DNA of 64,000 nucleotides, from assembly GCA_027596075.1 (NCBI GenBank), contig JADGJC010000094.1:1-64000 (forward strand), in the 5' to 3' direction. Origin of the DNA: Rhizophlyctis rosea. Its lineage: Eukaryota > Chytridiomycota > Chytridiomycetes > Rhizophlyctidales > Rhizophlyctidaceae. Both the position numbers and the translations under genes were made by a program. The first letter of the stretch is position 1. The number at the start of each line of letters is the position of its first letter. This document shows positions 11,646 to 23,038 of this stretch, in pieces. The notes under the pieces are model-generated. The model had not been told where the DNA came from, searched no databases, and worked only from the letters and a program-made list of their open reading frames with translations.

Positions 11646-13241
11646 TTCCTCTCACAATCGCACCCAAACCAATGGGGTTGGCTCCACCGTCAAAATAAGG
11701 AGATTGTGCAAGTGCGCGTCACATAACCGTCCCTGCGTTACGAATAAATCACTTCCAGCACGTCGCCTCTACGCCCGCAGTGTAGATAATGTATCGAAAA
11801 TTCGAAGGGCTGCATGTACAGGACCATTGACATTTTTCCGGGCTGAAATCCAGTTGGATGTCAAACATGTGGGTTTGCCGGGAGATATTGGGGGGCCGGT
11901 ATGGCACATTCAGGGTGGCAACAAATTAAGCATGGTGGGATCAATTTTTGGAATGGATAGATTTCGGAAGGGGCGGGCAAGAAGAGTCGGGGTCGGATAC
12001 GTGGTTTGCAGGGGTACGATCCCCAAATCAATGGCAAAGGATGACATTGGCCACAGGACGAGAGGCGGTGGACTTCACGACCCTCAGCAATCATTATAAA
12101 TCACTCGGCGCAGCTCGACCTGCAGTTGGACAAGGCATGATCTGTGCATCGGACTCTGACGCATTTTCGGCCCTTGATGCTTTCAGCGCCCCAGGGACCA
12201 ACGTCTCGAAGAAATACGGCTGAAATGGAACTGTGGGGGGAAGAAGATTGGGTGCTCCAGCCTAGATCACCCAGATTGTTTTGGGAAGAGTTCAAGCTTA
12301 GGTGCGATGGTGGGCATCGCTGTTGTGGCCGCTGTGGGATCGGATCGAACATGGACGTGGGACAAAGGGATTTTATGTAAACTTGCTGCGTAGCTGATGC
12401 GATGGGCAATGTGCATTTTGTAAATCAACGCGGCATTAATCTGCTGGTCTTGGGTGCGCCTGCGTGTACCCAATTGCTGGCATCCTGAATGTAATGATCT
12501 TTTGGAAGGGCCTACAGCATCCACCGGGGAGTTTCGACAATGGCCCGTAGGACGGTGCCTCCCAGATCAAGCATCTCAACTGGTTTAACTGCAAACGAAA
12601 GGAATCTATGTGGCGCAATACAGAGGATGTGCACTCAGCATTGAGTGGCCCGTGAAGAAGCTTGGGGACAGCAGATACCTTCGTTCATTTAGAATGAGTG
12701 CTTATTCACATCAGCAATTCTGAACCATTTGCGGTCGTTCTTACAATACAAGGATGGTCAAGAAAATCTGCATTCATATAGATGAGTGTTAGACACATCC
12801 AGCAGAGTTTCTACGAGGAAGGGACTCATTATTGGGCACCACCGGGGTGATGCTTCTGGAGGTCGGCTTGGTGGGTGAAGTAAGGAAGAGTACCCCCATC
12901 TGAATTGTGTTCTTCACCAGCCGAGTAGGCGCCGGCGCTGATGATGTGCGCATTAAGCATGACATAACATATCCGATTTTCGATTGCTTGCGAGGACTAC
13001 GCGCGAAAAGAGACACGCGAGTGTCCAACAATTTAGAGAGTCAAAGACTCAGCGGCGGTCTTTGGAGGCTTGTGTGGCGTAGGTACTGTACAGGTACTGA
13101 GTCTTGACTCTTGAATCGTGGTTGAAGCACGGCCCTGGCAACTTGGCAAGGACAGTGCGGCATTTTGTGTCGTGGTGGGACGTCACGACAAACTATTTTT
13201 ACTGTCCGACAGATCTGCTTGTTCAATAGAATTTCATAAAA
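11646..13241. other. 1.6 kb gap, no gene recognised
   Basis: This region lies between the AAA+ gene and SEC66. Several frames of 70-166 codons occur on both strands, but none shows family motifs or plausible exon chains. A plus frame at 11599-12099 overlaps the AAA+ stop and is basic and Cys-rich, unlike a folded protein. It may hold UTRs, the SEC66 promoter, a decayed gene or a non-coding transcript. Confidence 0.4.
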
Positions 13242-14289
13242 ATGTCGCAACCGCTTGCACATCTGTTACCGGTGTTATATTTTCTGGCCATCGCCGCCCT
13301 CCTGATAGGGGGCGCTCGGTGGAGCCGCTCTAGACAGAAGGCGGAGATCACGGGTAACATGACCAACGTGGACTTATCTGCATTGACACGAAGCTCATAC
13401 TTATCGCATATCCAACCACCAGCAAAGGCGTCCTATTTCTCAAAACATGCCCCAAAACTCCAGTACAATGAGCTTGCTGAAATGTTTTCACCGGAGGAAA
13501 GTTCTGGTTTGAAGGTATTCTGAGGGTGGAGCTTCACGTGTTTGGCTTGACTCAAAGCTTTTGAGCAGGTTCTCACCGCCGCCTTGATGAAAAGGGCTGT
13601 CACGGACGTCCAGCGCATTCGCCAAATACAGGAGGAGAAACCGCCATTGCAGAATCTTGTGAAACAAGGAGTTGTTGGCGATGACCTTTGGGAGCAGATG
13701 ACGGAAGCCGAAAAAGAACTGGAGGCTGAACTTCAAGAGGTCAATACGCTTTGCTATGAATTCGTCCTGGTGGCTGAAACATATTGCTCATCATATTTAT
13801 CAATCTCAGGTCACGGAAGAGGCTGAGATTTACAAAACGGGATGGGGCAAATCGATCATACAAGAAGCTGCGCAATTTTATCAAATGCAACTTCAGAGGG
13901 AGATGGCACGTCAGCAAGCCGGCGCAGGCGCAGGCTCCATTGCTGAACCGCATCACCACGGCCACGGCCACGACAATCATGACCATAACCATGACCATGA
14001 CCACCACGACCACGACCATGATCATGACCATGGCCATAGCAAACAGACCACCCGACAGTCTCGCAAAAAGCGCGGTAAACAGCTCCCGCAAAATACATCG
14101 CCATCATCCCCCCTCTTTTCCCCCACAACAACCTCTGAGTCTCAGTCACCGAACGAAACGGACGAGGAACGACGGCAACGGTTGGAACGGGAGCTTTTGG
14201 AAGAGGAGGAGGCGGAGAAACGGCAGAAAGGAAAGGCTGCAGCGAAAGCGGCAGCGAAAGCTGCTAAAGGAAAGAAAAACCGCAAATGA
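13242..14289 (+). CDS. SEC66: Sec66/Sec71 translocon subunit with His/Asp-rich tail
   Basis: Sec66 (Sec71) is a fungal subunit of the Sec62/63 complex that drives post-translational protein import into the ER. Exon 1 (13242-13514) encodes a short lumenal start and one membrane segment (LLPVLYFLAIAALLIGGARW, residues about 8-27), followed by a basic stretch. Exons 2 (13569-13739) and 3 (13810-14289) give the cytosolic core, with LTAALMKRAVTDVQRIRQI, GVVGDDLWEQMTEAEKELEA and TGWGKSIIQEAAQF, which match the family. Introns are 54 and 70 nt. The C-terminus is unusual: a tail with 16 His in 29 residues, alternating with Asp (13951-14037), then a Ser/Thr linker, a Glu/Arg helix and a Lys/Ala end (AAAKAAKGKKNRK). 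The family usually ends soon after the core. Confidence 0.9.
13951..14037 (+). repeat. CAC/CAT-GAC simple repeat encoding the His-Asp tract
   Basis: A tract of about 87 bp made of alternating His and Asp codons (with a few Gly and Asn) within SEC66 exon 3. Mixed CAC/CAT and GAC usage shows it is not a pure microsatellite, which suggests it is kept at the protein level. Confidence 0.7.
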
Positions 14290-14764
14290 TTCACGACTGC
14301 TGATATGGGGACAGCCCCTCATTCATATGTGTAATTCACCGGCCTTTGCATAATAAGAGTGGGGTCCTCAACCACATGGACGTACTCCTACAAACTGTCT
14401 TGTTCTCCTGTCCCGATGCGACAAAGAATCCGGATACCAGTAGCATAAGCCACAAACGCGTTACCTGCGCCACAAACTGTCGGACTTGACCAATGACCTC
14501 TGATTGTGCCTGCCAACATGATTTGGCAGTGTGTTGATCCAAAAGGGAAGTAAGGGATCATGAGCTCACCACCAATCAAAGGAAGAGAAGGGGAAATTTT
14601 TGAGGTTTCGCCCTTTCTCGACAGCTTTCCACCATATAATACTGGCCGGATCCTGGAAACTGTCTGTTGTGATAACGACAATCGAAAGCACAATGGCCGC
14701 TGCGTATGAAGGCATGATGGGCGTGCAAGCACTGCACAATCTGGCGTCTACAGGGTAACTTAAA
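14290..14764. other. Intergenic region with a possible upstream exon
   Basis: This region lies between SEC66 and the next plus-strand gene. An ATG at 14693 opens a short frame (MAAAYEGMMGVQALHNLAST) that could be a 5' exon of the downstream gene, but I could not find a splice pair that keeps the frame. Confidence 0.35.
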
Positions 14765-15900
14765 ATGCATTTATTAGTTGTCTTGCACCTTAAGCAGAAT
14801 CTGAATTACTTGTACCAACAAAGAGACGATTTAAAGAAATATCAAAATCTGCACCTGTCGACCCCACAAAGTGTTCCCCGGGCACCCATGGCGCCGGGCT
14901 CCGGTGTCGAGACCGTCTCAAGTGGCATTTCTTCCGGCTCAGGGCAGTACACATACGGTGGGCCCACTGATGCCCAGCATTACTCAAATAGCTACGGATC
15001 GACCGGTCCCACCAATTTTGCTTCCTCAACGACGCATGTATCGGGTGATTCAGCTGCCACACAGCAACTGGAGCAGTATGCGGCTTTACGAAATGGTTTG
15101 TAGAATGTTATATTCACGTCAAATTCATTTCATTAGGAACATAACCACGTTTCTCTCTTTTTAGCTGCGGCAGCGGCTGCCGGAGGAATGCCCACAGCTG
15201 GGACACAAGGCAATTACCCAAGCGCAATCACTGTTGGTGGTGGCACTAATGTCCCATACGAGACAAGTGGTCAAACTTATTCCACATCCAATCAAGGGCC
15301 CAACTATGGTCCCCCGACGACATCGTATGCCCAGGGTGGCATTCCTACCTCCAGCAACTACGTCACCACCGCATCCAGTAACCCTGCCCCACGGCCAAAC
15401 CTCGTCAGTAGACAAATCGTCAGTGGCCCCGTCGGACAAGGAACGACCACCCAGGTTAAAGGTGACCCCCGCTCTAATACCATCTCATTAACAAGCCGTA
15501 CATTGAAAGATGGGAGGGGGTGTGTGATAGAAGCGATTGACACCTATTGTTACAAGCGCCCGTGAGTATCACGTCATAAAATTTTTTTTCCCCGAACTAT
15601 CTGACCTGTTGACTTGATTTTGACATAAGGGAGACCACCAATGGGGAATACGGAAACTTCCCACAACGCACTCATGAGGTAGGTGTTAGGGACACGCTTA
15701 GTGATATTACAATCTACATCCCATACAGTACAGAGTTAAACCAGCTTCTGCAGGAACATGTTCTCTCTGGTAACGATAACGTGCGACCAGGTACGCTTAC
15801 GTCGGCTGGGGGCCCTGGTACCGCGGAGGAGCGGCCAACATTGGAGAGGCACGGAAATGTTGGCGGTGTCCCCACCACCAACAATCGTTATTTGCCTTGA
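14765..15900 (+). CDS. Unrecognised Gly/Ser/Thr-rich protein
   Basis: I do not recognise this protein. Three exons (14765-15095, 15165-15561, 15630-15900) with clean GT-AG introns of 69 and 68 nt give about 332 residues. It begins MHLLVVLHLKQNLNYLYQQR, with a short helical Gln/Asp/Lys part, followed by a long low-complexity Gly/Ser/Thr/Tyr/Pro region containing an Ala run (AAAAAA) across the first splice. A more structured part follows: SNTISLTSRTLKDGRGCVIE, then IDTYCYKRPETTNGEYGNFP, then ITIYIPYSTELNQLLQEHVL, and an end in TTNNRYLP. There is no clear signal peptide or membrane helix. The start is uncertain, because a stop lies just before this ATG and another exon may lie upstream at 14693. 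Confidence 0.6.
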
Positions 15901-15977
15901 GGTCGGATTAAAATCAGATGTACAATTCTATTGGGGTATCATATCTACATGGCCACTTGCGACTAGAGTCACAGTCT

Positions 15978-17252
15978 CTACATTAGGCTGCAACTGTCTC
16001 CGCCAAGTTTTGGAAGGCCATCACTTCCCATTTCCATGCCAGGTGCCAACTCTTGGAGTATCTCCTCCGGTGGATTCCCGCATTCTTGCATCTGTTGCGA
16101 TTGCCATATGACTTAGCATATTGGAGTATGCGTTCGAAAAAATGTACATACTTGCTGCATCAAGTCGGCGACTTTTCTGGAATCTTCTGCTGATGCTTCT
16201 GCTGTTGGACATGCATCATATATGGCGACAATCTCCTTAATGATCTCCAGTTGCTTTTTGTACTTGGTCATATCTTCCGCTGATACTTGGGACGCGTTCG
16301 CGTTCATCCATTCAGGATACTGTGGTAAATCAGTGGATTAATTCCAAAAGTGCATTCAAAGATTCCTCTGAAAATCCTGACGAAGATTACCATACTGTAC
16401 CTTTGCTGCAAGATCTTTCATCGGTTCATGCAATAAATCTTTCGACATGAGTTGTTCCATCATGCCACCGAATTGATTTTCAAAATCTCCAGAACTCATC
16501 AATGCCTCCAATTCTTTCATCATCTGTTCCATGGTTTCATCGTCAAGCCCAGGTATTGATGATCCGGCTTCGGTAACCTCCGCCGCTAGCTTCTGTGAAG
16601 CCGTCGAGACATTGCTGGGTGAGTCCCTTCGAACAAATTGGTATGGGAGGGGGGCAAGCAGTGTATACATGCACTTTCCAGCACGTACCTGCGCTTTTTC
16701 GGAGCTGTCGCGAAGTCTATTCATGGTCGCAGATACACGATCTTGGAAGCTACGCGGCTCACTCCGTTCAGCAGATGATGTGGCGTCTGTTGTTGAACCT
16801 TCGGACCGGTCCGAAGCATTTCCCGTCTTATTAGATTGAATGTCCTTCAGCGCTCCAACCAGCTGTTCCATGGTAGCTTTCAATTCGGCTTGTGAAGGTA
16901 TTGGACCGGTGTCAACCCCAGAACCGTCATCGTCTAAGCTGCCCCGCAGCATGTTCTCCATATTGGCGGCGAGTTGACGAGTGAACTCGTCGTCGAATTG
17001 GTCGTCCAGTGCGGCGTCGGGCAGTTCATCGGCGATGGTTGAAACGGGAGGTGCTGGTTGTGCAGTGGGTTTTGGGGTGAAGTCGTCCAGAATATCTGAG
17101 GCAGACCTTATCGTCAGCAAGCATGTAGGAGAAAGAAATGGTAGGATGGTAGTCTTTCATAGGTATGGTTGCCCTTTACCGTCTAGGTACGAGTCGAGAT
17201 CGTCATCGTAAGTTGTACACAACGTCGTGCTGGAAACTTCCTTGTCGGCCAT
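15978..17252 (-). CDS. PEX19: Peroxin 19, peroxisomal membrane protein import receptor
   Basis: Pex19 is the cytosolic chaperone and receptor that delivers peroxisomal membrane proteins to Pex3. The start MADKEVSSTTLCTTYDDDLD (17252) splices to ILDDF, giving the acidic N-terminal Pex3-binding segment. DDEFTRQLAANMENMLRGSL and the core GLDDETMEQMMKELEALMSS with FGGMMEQLMSKDLLHEPMKD are family hallmarks. Then come YPEWM and the helical client-binding part. The last exon reads NPPEEILQELAPGMEMGSDG and ends with the tetrapeptide CSLM before the stop (15978-15980), a CaaX farnesylation box as in known Pex19 proteins. At least four introns interrupt it. It is divergent to the R3H gene. Confidence 0.94.
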
Positions 17253-18294
17253 CCTCCTTGTTTGTTTGCCAAAGAAGCACTATGTGACAACCTATGAGGG
17301 TATGTATGTGTGTGTATAAGCGGTAGGTGGCGGGGCAGTGGGTCTTGGGTAGTTGATGTTGAAGGGTTTGGTGAAGTAAAGTTCCGAACATCACCATCGT
17401 AGTTGAGGAGTGGCTCGGGGTCCACAGGTGAGCATTTTAGGCCCTGGGTGCTTGGGTCCCCAGGATGAATCGCCCGAATGGAGCATCTGGTTGATTAGCA
17501 CCATTTATTATGTTTTATTCTGAATATCCACATATCGCGTTTATCCCCAACAGTCAATATTTATTACCCCTCCAGGCAACAAGTGATGACCCATTCTTGG
17601 ACCAAAGGGGTTGCAGACTTGCAGCGGCACACTGGCACGCACTGCTGGTCTGACTTGCTGTGGGGAAGGGCCGCACCCCCAACAACTCCTCAACTCACAG
17701 CATCAAACTCTTGAACAGCCGTGTATCTAGGTCTGGCCTAAATCAGAGAGTAACCTTCGTACACTATCAAAGGGTTGGGCGGGCTGTGTCTTGACTTTTG
17801 TTTCTCGCACACTGGTAGTGAAATCGTATTGCGCCGCCACTGTTACCCCTTTCCATACTTCACCCTGGCAACGGCAGGGTGCTTGCGCGTAGTCATACAG
17901 TCTGCCTGCGTCACACCCTCCAACACCGACGTCGCTGTTGGACCTGCACAGGGCCGATCCCACTCCACGAGTTGCGTCCAGTCCCTTTTTGAAACGGGTT
18001 CCGAAGCGGGCTCGTAACTGTAGACTGGTCTTGCTCGTCTCCGTGGCGTTAGATTCACCTACAAGAACTATAACCTTGTCAATTCCTCCTTTTGCTTATC
18101 AATCTGACCCACTGGTGTAAAGCTGTCTCAGTAACGCCGTCAAACGAGCGACAAACTTGAACTTACCAGCTGTTTCGCGAAAAGGTGGGTTTACTGGGCG
18201 TAATTGATATTATTTTCCTTTCGGTTATGTTCCAAGGCTTAACCTTCCTCTTGTTTCTATCCGTAGTCTGAAATCACTCAACTTTGTTTATATC
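17253..18294. promoter_or_regulatory. Divergent upstream region of PEX19 and the R3H-SUZ gene
   Basis: About 1.04 kb between two start codons facing apart. Short frames occur on both strands without recognisable features. Pyrimidine-rich patches precede the plus-strand start at 18295, which would suit a fungal promoter or 5' UTR, but no defined site can be named. Confidence 0.4.
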
Positions 18295-20252
18295 ATGCCG
18301 TCCTCAATATCATCGGTGAGGATTTAACTGAAGGGCGTCTATATATGTGGTGGTTACTCAACTTCAGAGACAGAGCCCAACCCCGGGCAGTCCTCGCCCA
18401 CCAGCCAATAAGCCCGCAATAGGTGACTGGACATCCACCGGTTCGCCAGACTCCGATTCCTCTTTGTGCAACGAAGAGAAACGGCCAATCATTTTGAAGA
18501 GGACTCCCACTAGCGAGGGCGCTGATGCTGCTTCCGATATTTCCGCCTCCCAATCTGCTACTTCGCACGGGAATGGGACTGTCGACGAATCTGACAGAGG
18601 GTCCGTATATTCTTCATCGAATGGCGGCTACACTCCATCACCATGCCCGTCCGAAGCAGGTTCTGTCGATCCAATGGTGGAATATAGAGGTGTTGTAATG
18701 GATGCTTTTCTTTTCCGCGCCGTCCGCACGCCGAAAGATCGGCTGTTCCTGTTGAAACTCGATAGTGACTGTCAAGGAATGGTGGAATCGCCAAGGTGCG
18801 GAACGTTCTGATCCTCAACTGCTTATTACAAGAATTGACCATTTCTACAGTCAGACCCGTTTGGAATATGCCAACATGAACTCGTATCAACGCTTGATGA
18901 TACATCGGATAGGCCAACATTACAAATGTGCACATGTCGCGGATAGTCAGCGGCGTTCAATTTGCTTATACAAAACGCCGGAATCTGAAGTGTATGTATA
19001 CTATCCAGCTGTTTCTTATTTTCATAACGCGTTGATTCTTACGTGCGCACTCCCCAGGCCCACTTTGCGCTTGAAAGATATTCCGGTGGATGAAAGCGCC
19101 AGCGCTCAACATGAATCGACCTCCCTTCCCGCTGGTGCGGTGAAGATTATGCAGAGGCGGGATCATCACCATCGGTCACATCGAAATGGCGGGAACGACA
19201 GTGGGTCAGACACATCTTCAAAACCGAAGACCATTGAGGAGCGAGAGGCTGCTTACCTTGCAGCGCGTGCGCGCATCTTTCAAGAAGATGCTGCATCGGA
19301 TGGATCAAAGGACAGTCAGGACTCCTCTAAGCATTCTGCTAGACCGGTCAGTCCATCCTCCAGTTTGGGTAGTTCCGAGAGTTCCAGGCAGCATGGGCGG
19401 CAACATGGTGCCAGGAAGGGCCCGTCCAGTCGCAAATTCCAACCTCTACCTCGATCCGCTCAGCCCAACTTTCCGCAAAATCATGCATCTTTCAACCCGC
19501 GTCAGCAACACATGCCCTACGGCCAACGTCAACCGATGCATCAACCCATGATGAATGGTCCATACATGCCCGGCACTCCCATGCCCTTCTACCCGTTCCC
19601 TTCGCCATACGCCGGACCCCCGAGTGCGCAACCCAGTTTTCCGGCACAGAGTGACCCATATTATGAGTGGCAACAACAATACCCACCCGGGCCGCTGGTG
19701 GCCAATGGCTACGGATTCATGCCTCTTCAGCAAGCTTACGGGATTCCCATGGCGGGCATGCCATACCCGGCAATGCGACCCGAGAGTGGCCCGTGGCCAT
19801 ATGACGCAATGGTCGGGATGGGAGGGGAACAACGGCCAGGACCTGATTACGGTCAAAGCGGTGCGGGATCAGGGGAGGAGATGAGCCACGGATCGCCATC
19901 TGTCGGGCCATCAGGACGGGAAAATAATGTCGGATCTGGCGGATCGCTTTCATATGTTGTGGGTCTTTCAATACCGCCGCCAACCTATCCATCTGGTCCG
20001 CCACAGCCTTCTCCCAGCTCAAGGCCCATTTCAGAAGCTGCATCAACTATTCCCTACCAGCAATCGCCATTACATCCCCAGTACGCATCCAACTTCCCTT
20101 CGCTTCCTACTGCAACTGCACGACCCCCACGACCGCCAGTGCCACCGTCAGCACCAAACACGTTACCGTCTCAGAACGAGGATTCATTGGACCAAATTGC
20201 GGGCGATCTGCAAGGTGTAGCCCTTGGTCGGCGTCCCTCTGGAGAAGGCTAA
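18295..20252 (+). CDS. R3H and SUZ domain RNA-binding protein
   Basis: Proteins with R3H followed by SUZ (fungal Rbs1-like, animal R3HDM1/ARPP21) bind RNA and act in translation or mRNA metabolism. Exon 1 (18295-18315) encodes MPSSISS. The intron (18316-18367) leads to a Ser/Pro-rich region and VRTPKDRLFLLKLDSD. The R3H core is NMNSYQRLMIHRIGQHYKCA with CLYKTPESE. A 66-nt intron (18992-19057) joins to TLRLKDIP. The SUZ signature follows: VKIMQRRD and KTIEEREAAYLAARARIFQE. The remaining 330 residues are Pro/Tyr/Met/Gln-rich and disordered. Between KLDSD and the R3H core the frame changes. A 37-nt intron (GTGCGG to TTACAAG, about 18796-18832) repairs it, otherwise there is an indel in the assembly. 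Confidence 0.85.
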
Positions 20253-20421
20253 GCGTAGCAAACTCCATCTCGGTTTTTTTATACCCTTTAGCAACCACGA
20301 TGTATATAAAACGCATACTCAATGAATCAAATCTGAAGCCTGCCGCTCGTGGGTTGAAGATGCTACTATCGAAACTACCTGATGGAGCCCCACACCTCGT
20401 AATGGCTAAGTATCATGCGAA

Positions 20422-22543
20422 TCAAAGCATGGACCGTATGATCCGCGTTGCAAGTCTAATCAGCCAGTTCTCTTTCCGATCCGGTTTCTCAAAAGTTTGA
20501 TCGTCGACTGGGACGCTTTCGGCGTAGAGAAACTTCAAGTTCTGCATTGTTTTCATAATCAGCGATCAACTGTTCGTTGTTCACCTGTACAATCACGCAA
20601 CAAACCTCTGCTAAACGACCCCGCAACGCAGAGTTCTCCGTCACAATCACAGCTTGCGCCTCCAAATCCCGATCAAGTGATCGCTGTCCAAAATTGGAGG
20701 ATCCTATCACCGTCAGTGCAGGTTCCTTTTCACCGGGTGGAATGCACCATATGCCTGCTCTTTTGAAGTGAGACCTCCTCAGGTGTATACTGAAATAACC
20801 CAACATTACCTTTAGCGTGAAATGTCCATCCTGGCCGCCGATACTCGTGCACGACCAGTTCGCTCTCGCCCTTGCCAGCGGCCTTGGCTTCTTTCAAAAA
20901 CAGCTTCTCCAAAAATGTGTATGCCGCGGGTATGTGCTTTGATAACCCTTTCGACCCATAAAATCCGTTGGCCTGCGGGCGCGGAGATTTTGCGGTCACA
21001 ATGAGTACACCTGATATTGACTTGTTGTGTTTGCTACTTTACCTCCGGTGCCGACGTGAGAATATTGTAGATTGCCCGTGAGTTGATGATCAAGCTTCCA
21101 AAAACAGGTGGAAAATTTAGATACCCCGAGCTCAAGTGCACCGTCCATGATGCCATATTCCTCCCGAGAGCAACTTGATCCCCCCGCCCCTCTCCCCGAC
21201 CCACTAGCTTCATTATTGTTGTCATCATAGTCGAGTCCTGATGAACGCCCAACGGCCCCATCTGTACCACCGGAATGATCACCGTATCAATTCCCGCCCC
21301 TTTCAACCCTTGCCCGCTGCGCATGGAGTCTGAGACGCTCGATCGCAACATTTCGGTCCTCGTATACCACTTCGCACAAAATGCCTTCATCTTCGCGGCG
21401 ATGTCTGCCGTGAAACCGTCACGGTTTTCTGTGAATACAGGAGGGGGGACTAAGAGAGGTGTAAAAAAAGATTGATTTTTGGATGAGGCGGGTGATGGTG
21501 GAACGAGCGAGAATGAGAATGATGCGATTGTGTTTATCAGTTGCTCGTAATAGCTGCGCATGTCCTGATTCTGACGAAAGAGTACATAGCGGTCCTGCCG
21601 GTTGACAAAATAGTCTGTGTTGAGATTAGCTCTGTGGATAGAACGCAAAGACAAGGTTAAACTCATCAAAGGCGGTTGATAACTAAGACATACGTACCCA
21701 CTAAGCATAACGTTATCGTCAAACATATACACCTTGATATGCTGAAGGCCAAACACCTCATTAAAACGTGGGGGCAATATCCGCTTCGCTATTCCTCCAA
21801 AATTGGGAGTGTGGTAAAGGGATATGTTGACTCTGTCCGGAAACTCGCGAACTAAGGGATATAGTAAAGAGACGCTGGTATCCCCTGGACCGCGCGTGCC
21901 ACGGAAATAGTCGATCAAAACTGTAACTTGCAACTTTGGTCGTTTGGGATCGGATAACGCTTTGCGCAGAGCATCGACCTATCCATCCGGTGTTTGTTCG
22001 GGTTGAGGTTTGCCGAGAAAAGAAATAACACCTACCAAGCGACCTTCTTTGGCTCCTAAATACAAGGAAGCTAGGGCTATGTGTTCTTGTGCACCGTCAA
22101 TCCCACGCTGCACTTTCCAGGAGTAGGAGGTCAGCAACCATGACTGCGCCCACAGAAGTTGGGAAAATGAACACCTCTATTGTCTTCAAGAACTGATGGG
22201 GTTCCTGGATTATTTCCACAGAGTTCGCGTTGCAGGAAAATACGGGTCCAAGTGAACAGACGCCAGCAAGATCTGGCGGCACGGGACTGTGCGCAGCAGC
22301 ATTACTAGAGAACGAAGCGAATGCGAGTAGAGGCGACGCCAATCCGAGGCAAGGAGCGAACACATGTAGTCGACCATAGGCCCTTTTGCAAGAAGGCCTA
22401 TGCGTAGCGCACCGGAGCGACGAGGACCATCGGTTGGACGTTTTGGTTGACAGGACAAACTTTGTATGACTGGTCGGGGAAGGAGGTGGAATGCGTAGTG
22501 AAGCCCATAGACGCTTGTTGTGAGTCGGCGACCTGGACAACAT
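20422..22543 (-). CDS. PGS1: Phosphatidylglycerophosphate synthase PGS1 (PLD superfamily)
   Basis: PGS1 makes phosphatidylglycerophosphate from CDP-diacylglycerol and glycerol-3-phosphate, the committed step of cardiolipin synthesis in mitochondria. The N-terminus from 22543 (MLSRSPTHNKRLWASLRIPP) is rich in Arg/Ser/Lys and lacks acidic residues, fitting a mitochondrial presequence. Then come EPHQFLKTIE, HIALASLYLGAKEGRLVDAL and VTVLIDYFRGTRGPGDTSVS. The first HxK motif is HIKVYMFDDNVMLSG and the second is HAKGIWC with ALTVIGSSNFGQRSLDRDLE. The last exon, after a 65-nt intron, encodes ENLKFLYAESVPVDDQTFEK and ends TRIIRSML with the stop at 20422-20424. Several introns are present. It is divergent to the CIP2A-like gene. 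Confidence 0.92.
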
Positions 22544-23038
22544 ATTGACAGCTTGGCGTGAGTACTTTTAGGTGGGCTCGCGACTCGCCAAATGGGCGGA
22601 ATGGGAAGGTTGAACCGAGCACTTTCGATAAGATATGGTCCAACGTCCCAACTGGCAACCTCCCACCCCCAAGGGCCGCAACCTGCATGCAATAGTTGAC
22701 AGACTGGGGCCATGGGGGATACAAAACATTGGCTACAGGGCCCGAGCACAGGGCGCCAGGTGGCAGGAGCCAGACTATGTACAAGCCTCCATGGAATATG
22801 TGGGTCCATATGTGGGTCCATACGTGGGTCCATATGTGATGGGCCACGGGCTGCATGGGCCATGGGCATTGGGCATTGGGATCTCGGTAAATCAAGTCTC
22901 AGGCCACTCCCCTGGTGTTCGGCCAATCGGACGGCTCGTTTAGTATCAGCGAGGCCTTTGTCGCGAGGTGACCTCAACCATCCCCCGATTCCCCCAGAAC
23001 CCCCCAACTTACCCACGGTAGGCCTACCTATTATTGCG
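22544..23038. promoter_or_regulatory. Divergent upstream region of PGS1 and the CIP2A-like gene
   Basis: About 495 bp between opposed start codons, so both promoters should lie here. It holds a short array of 12-bp repeats. Long frames crossing it (for example minus 22210-23154) do not resemble proteins. Confidence 0.45.
22797..22832. repeat. Three tandem 12-bp units TATGTGGGTCCA
   Basis: Three head-to-tail copies, the third with one change (TACGTGGGTCCA), and a partial fourth after them. They sit mid-way between two divergent start codons and could be protein-binding sites or a minisatellite. Confidence 0.8.

Noticed and set aside
11599..12099. 166-codon plus-strand frame with GDIGGPVW, similar to the serine protease GDSGGP motif
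   Set aside because: The catalytic Ser is Ile, no His or Asp motifs precede it, the frame overlaps the AAA+ stop, and the composition (many Arg/Cys) is not protein-like.
15670..15728. Possible intron GTAGGTG to ATACAG in the orphan gene at 14765-15900
   Set aside because: The sequence reads through in frame (HEVGVRDTLSDITIYIPYST), and splicing it leads to an early stop or a frame change.
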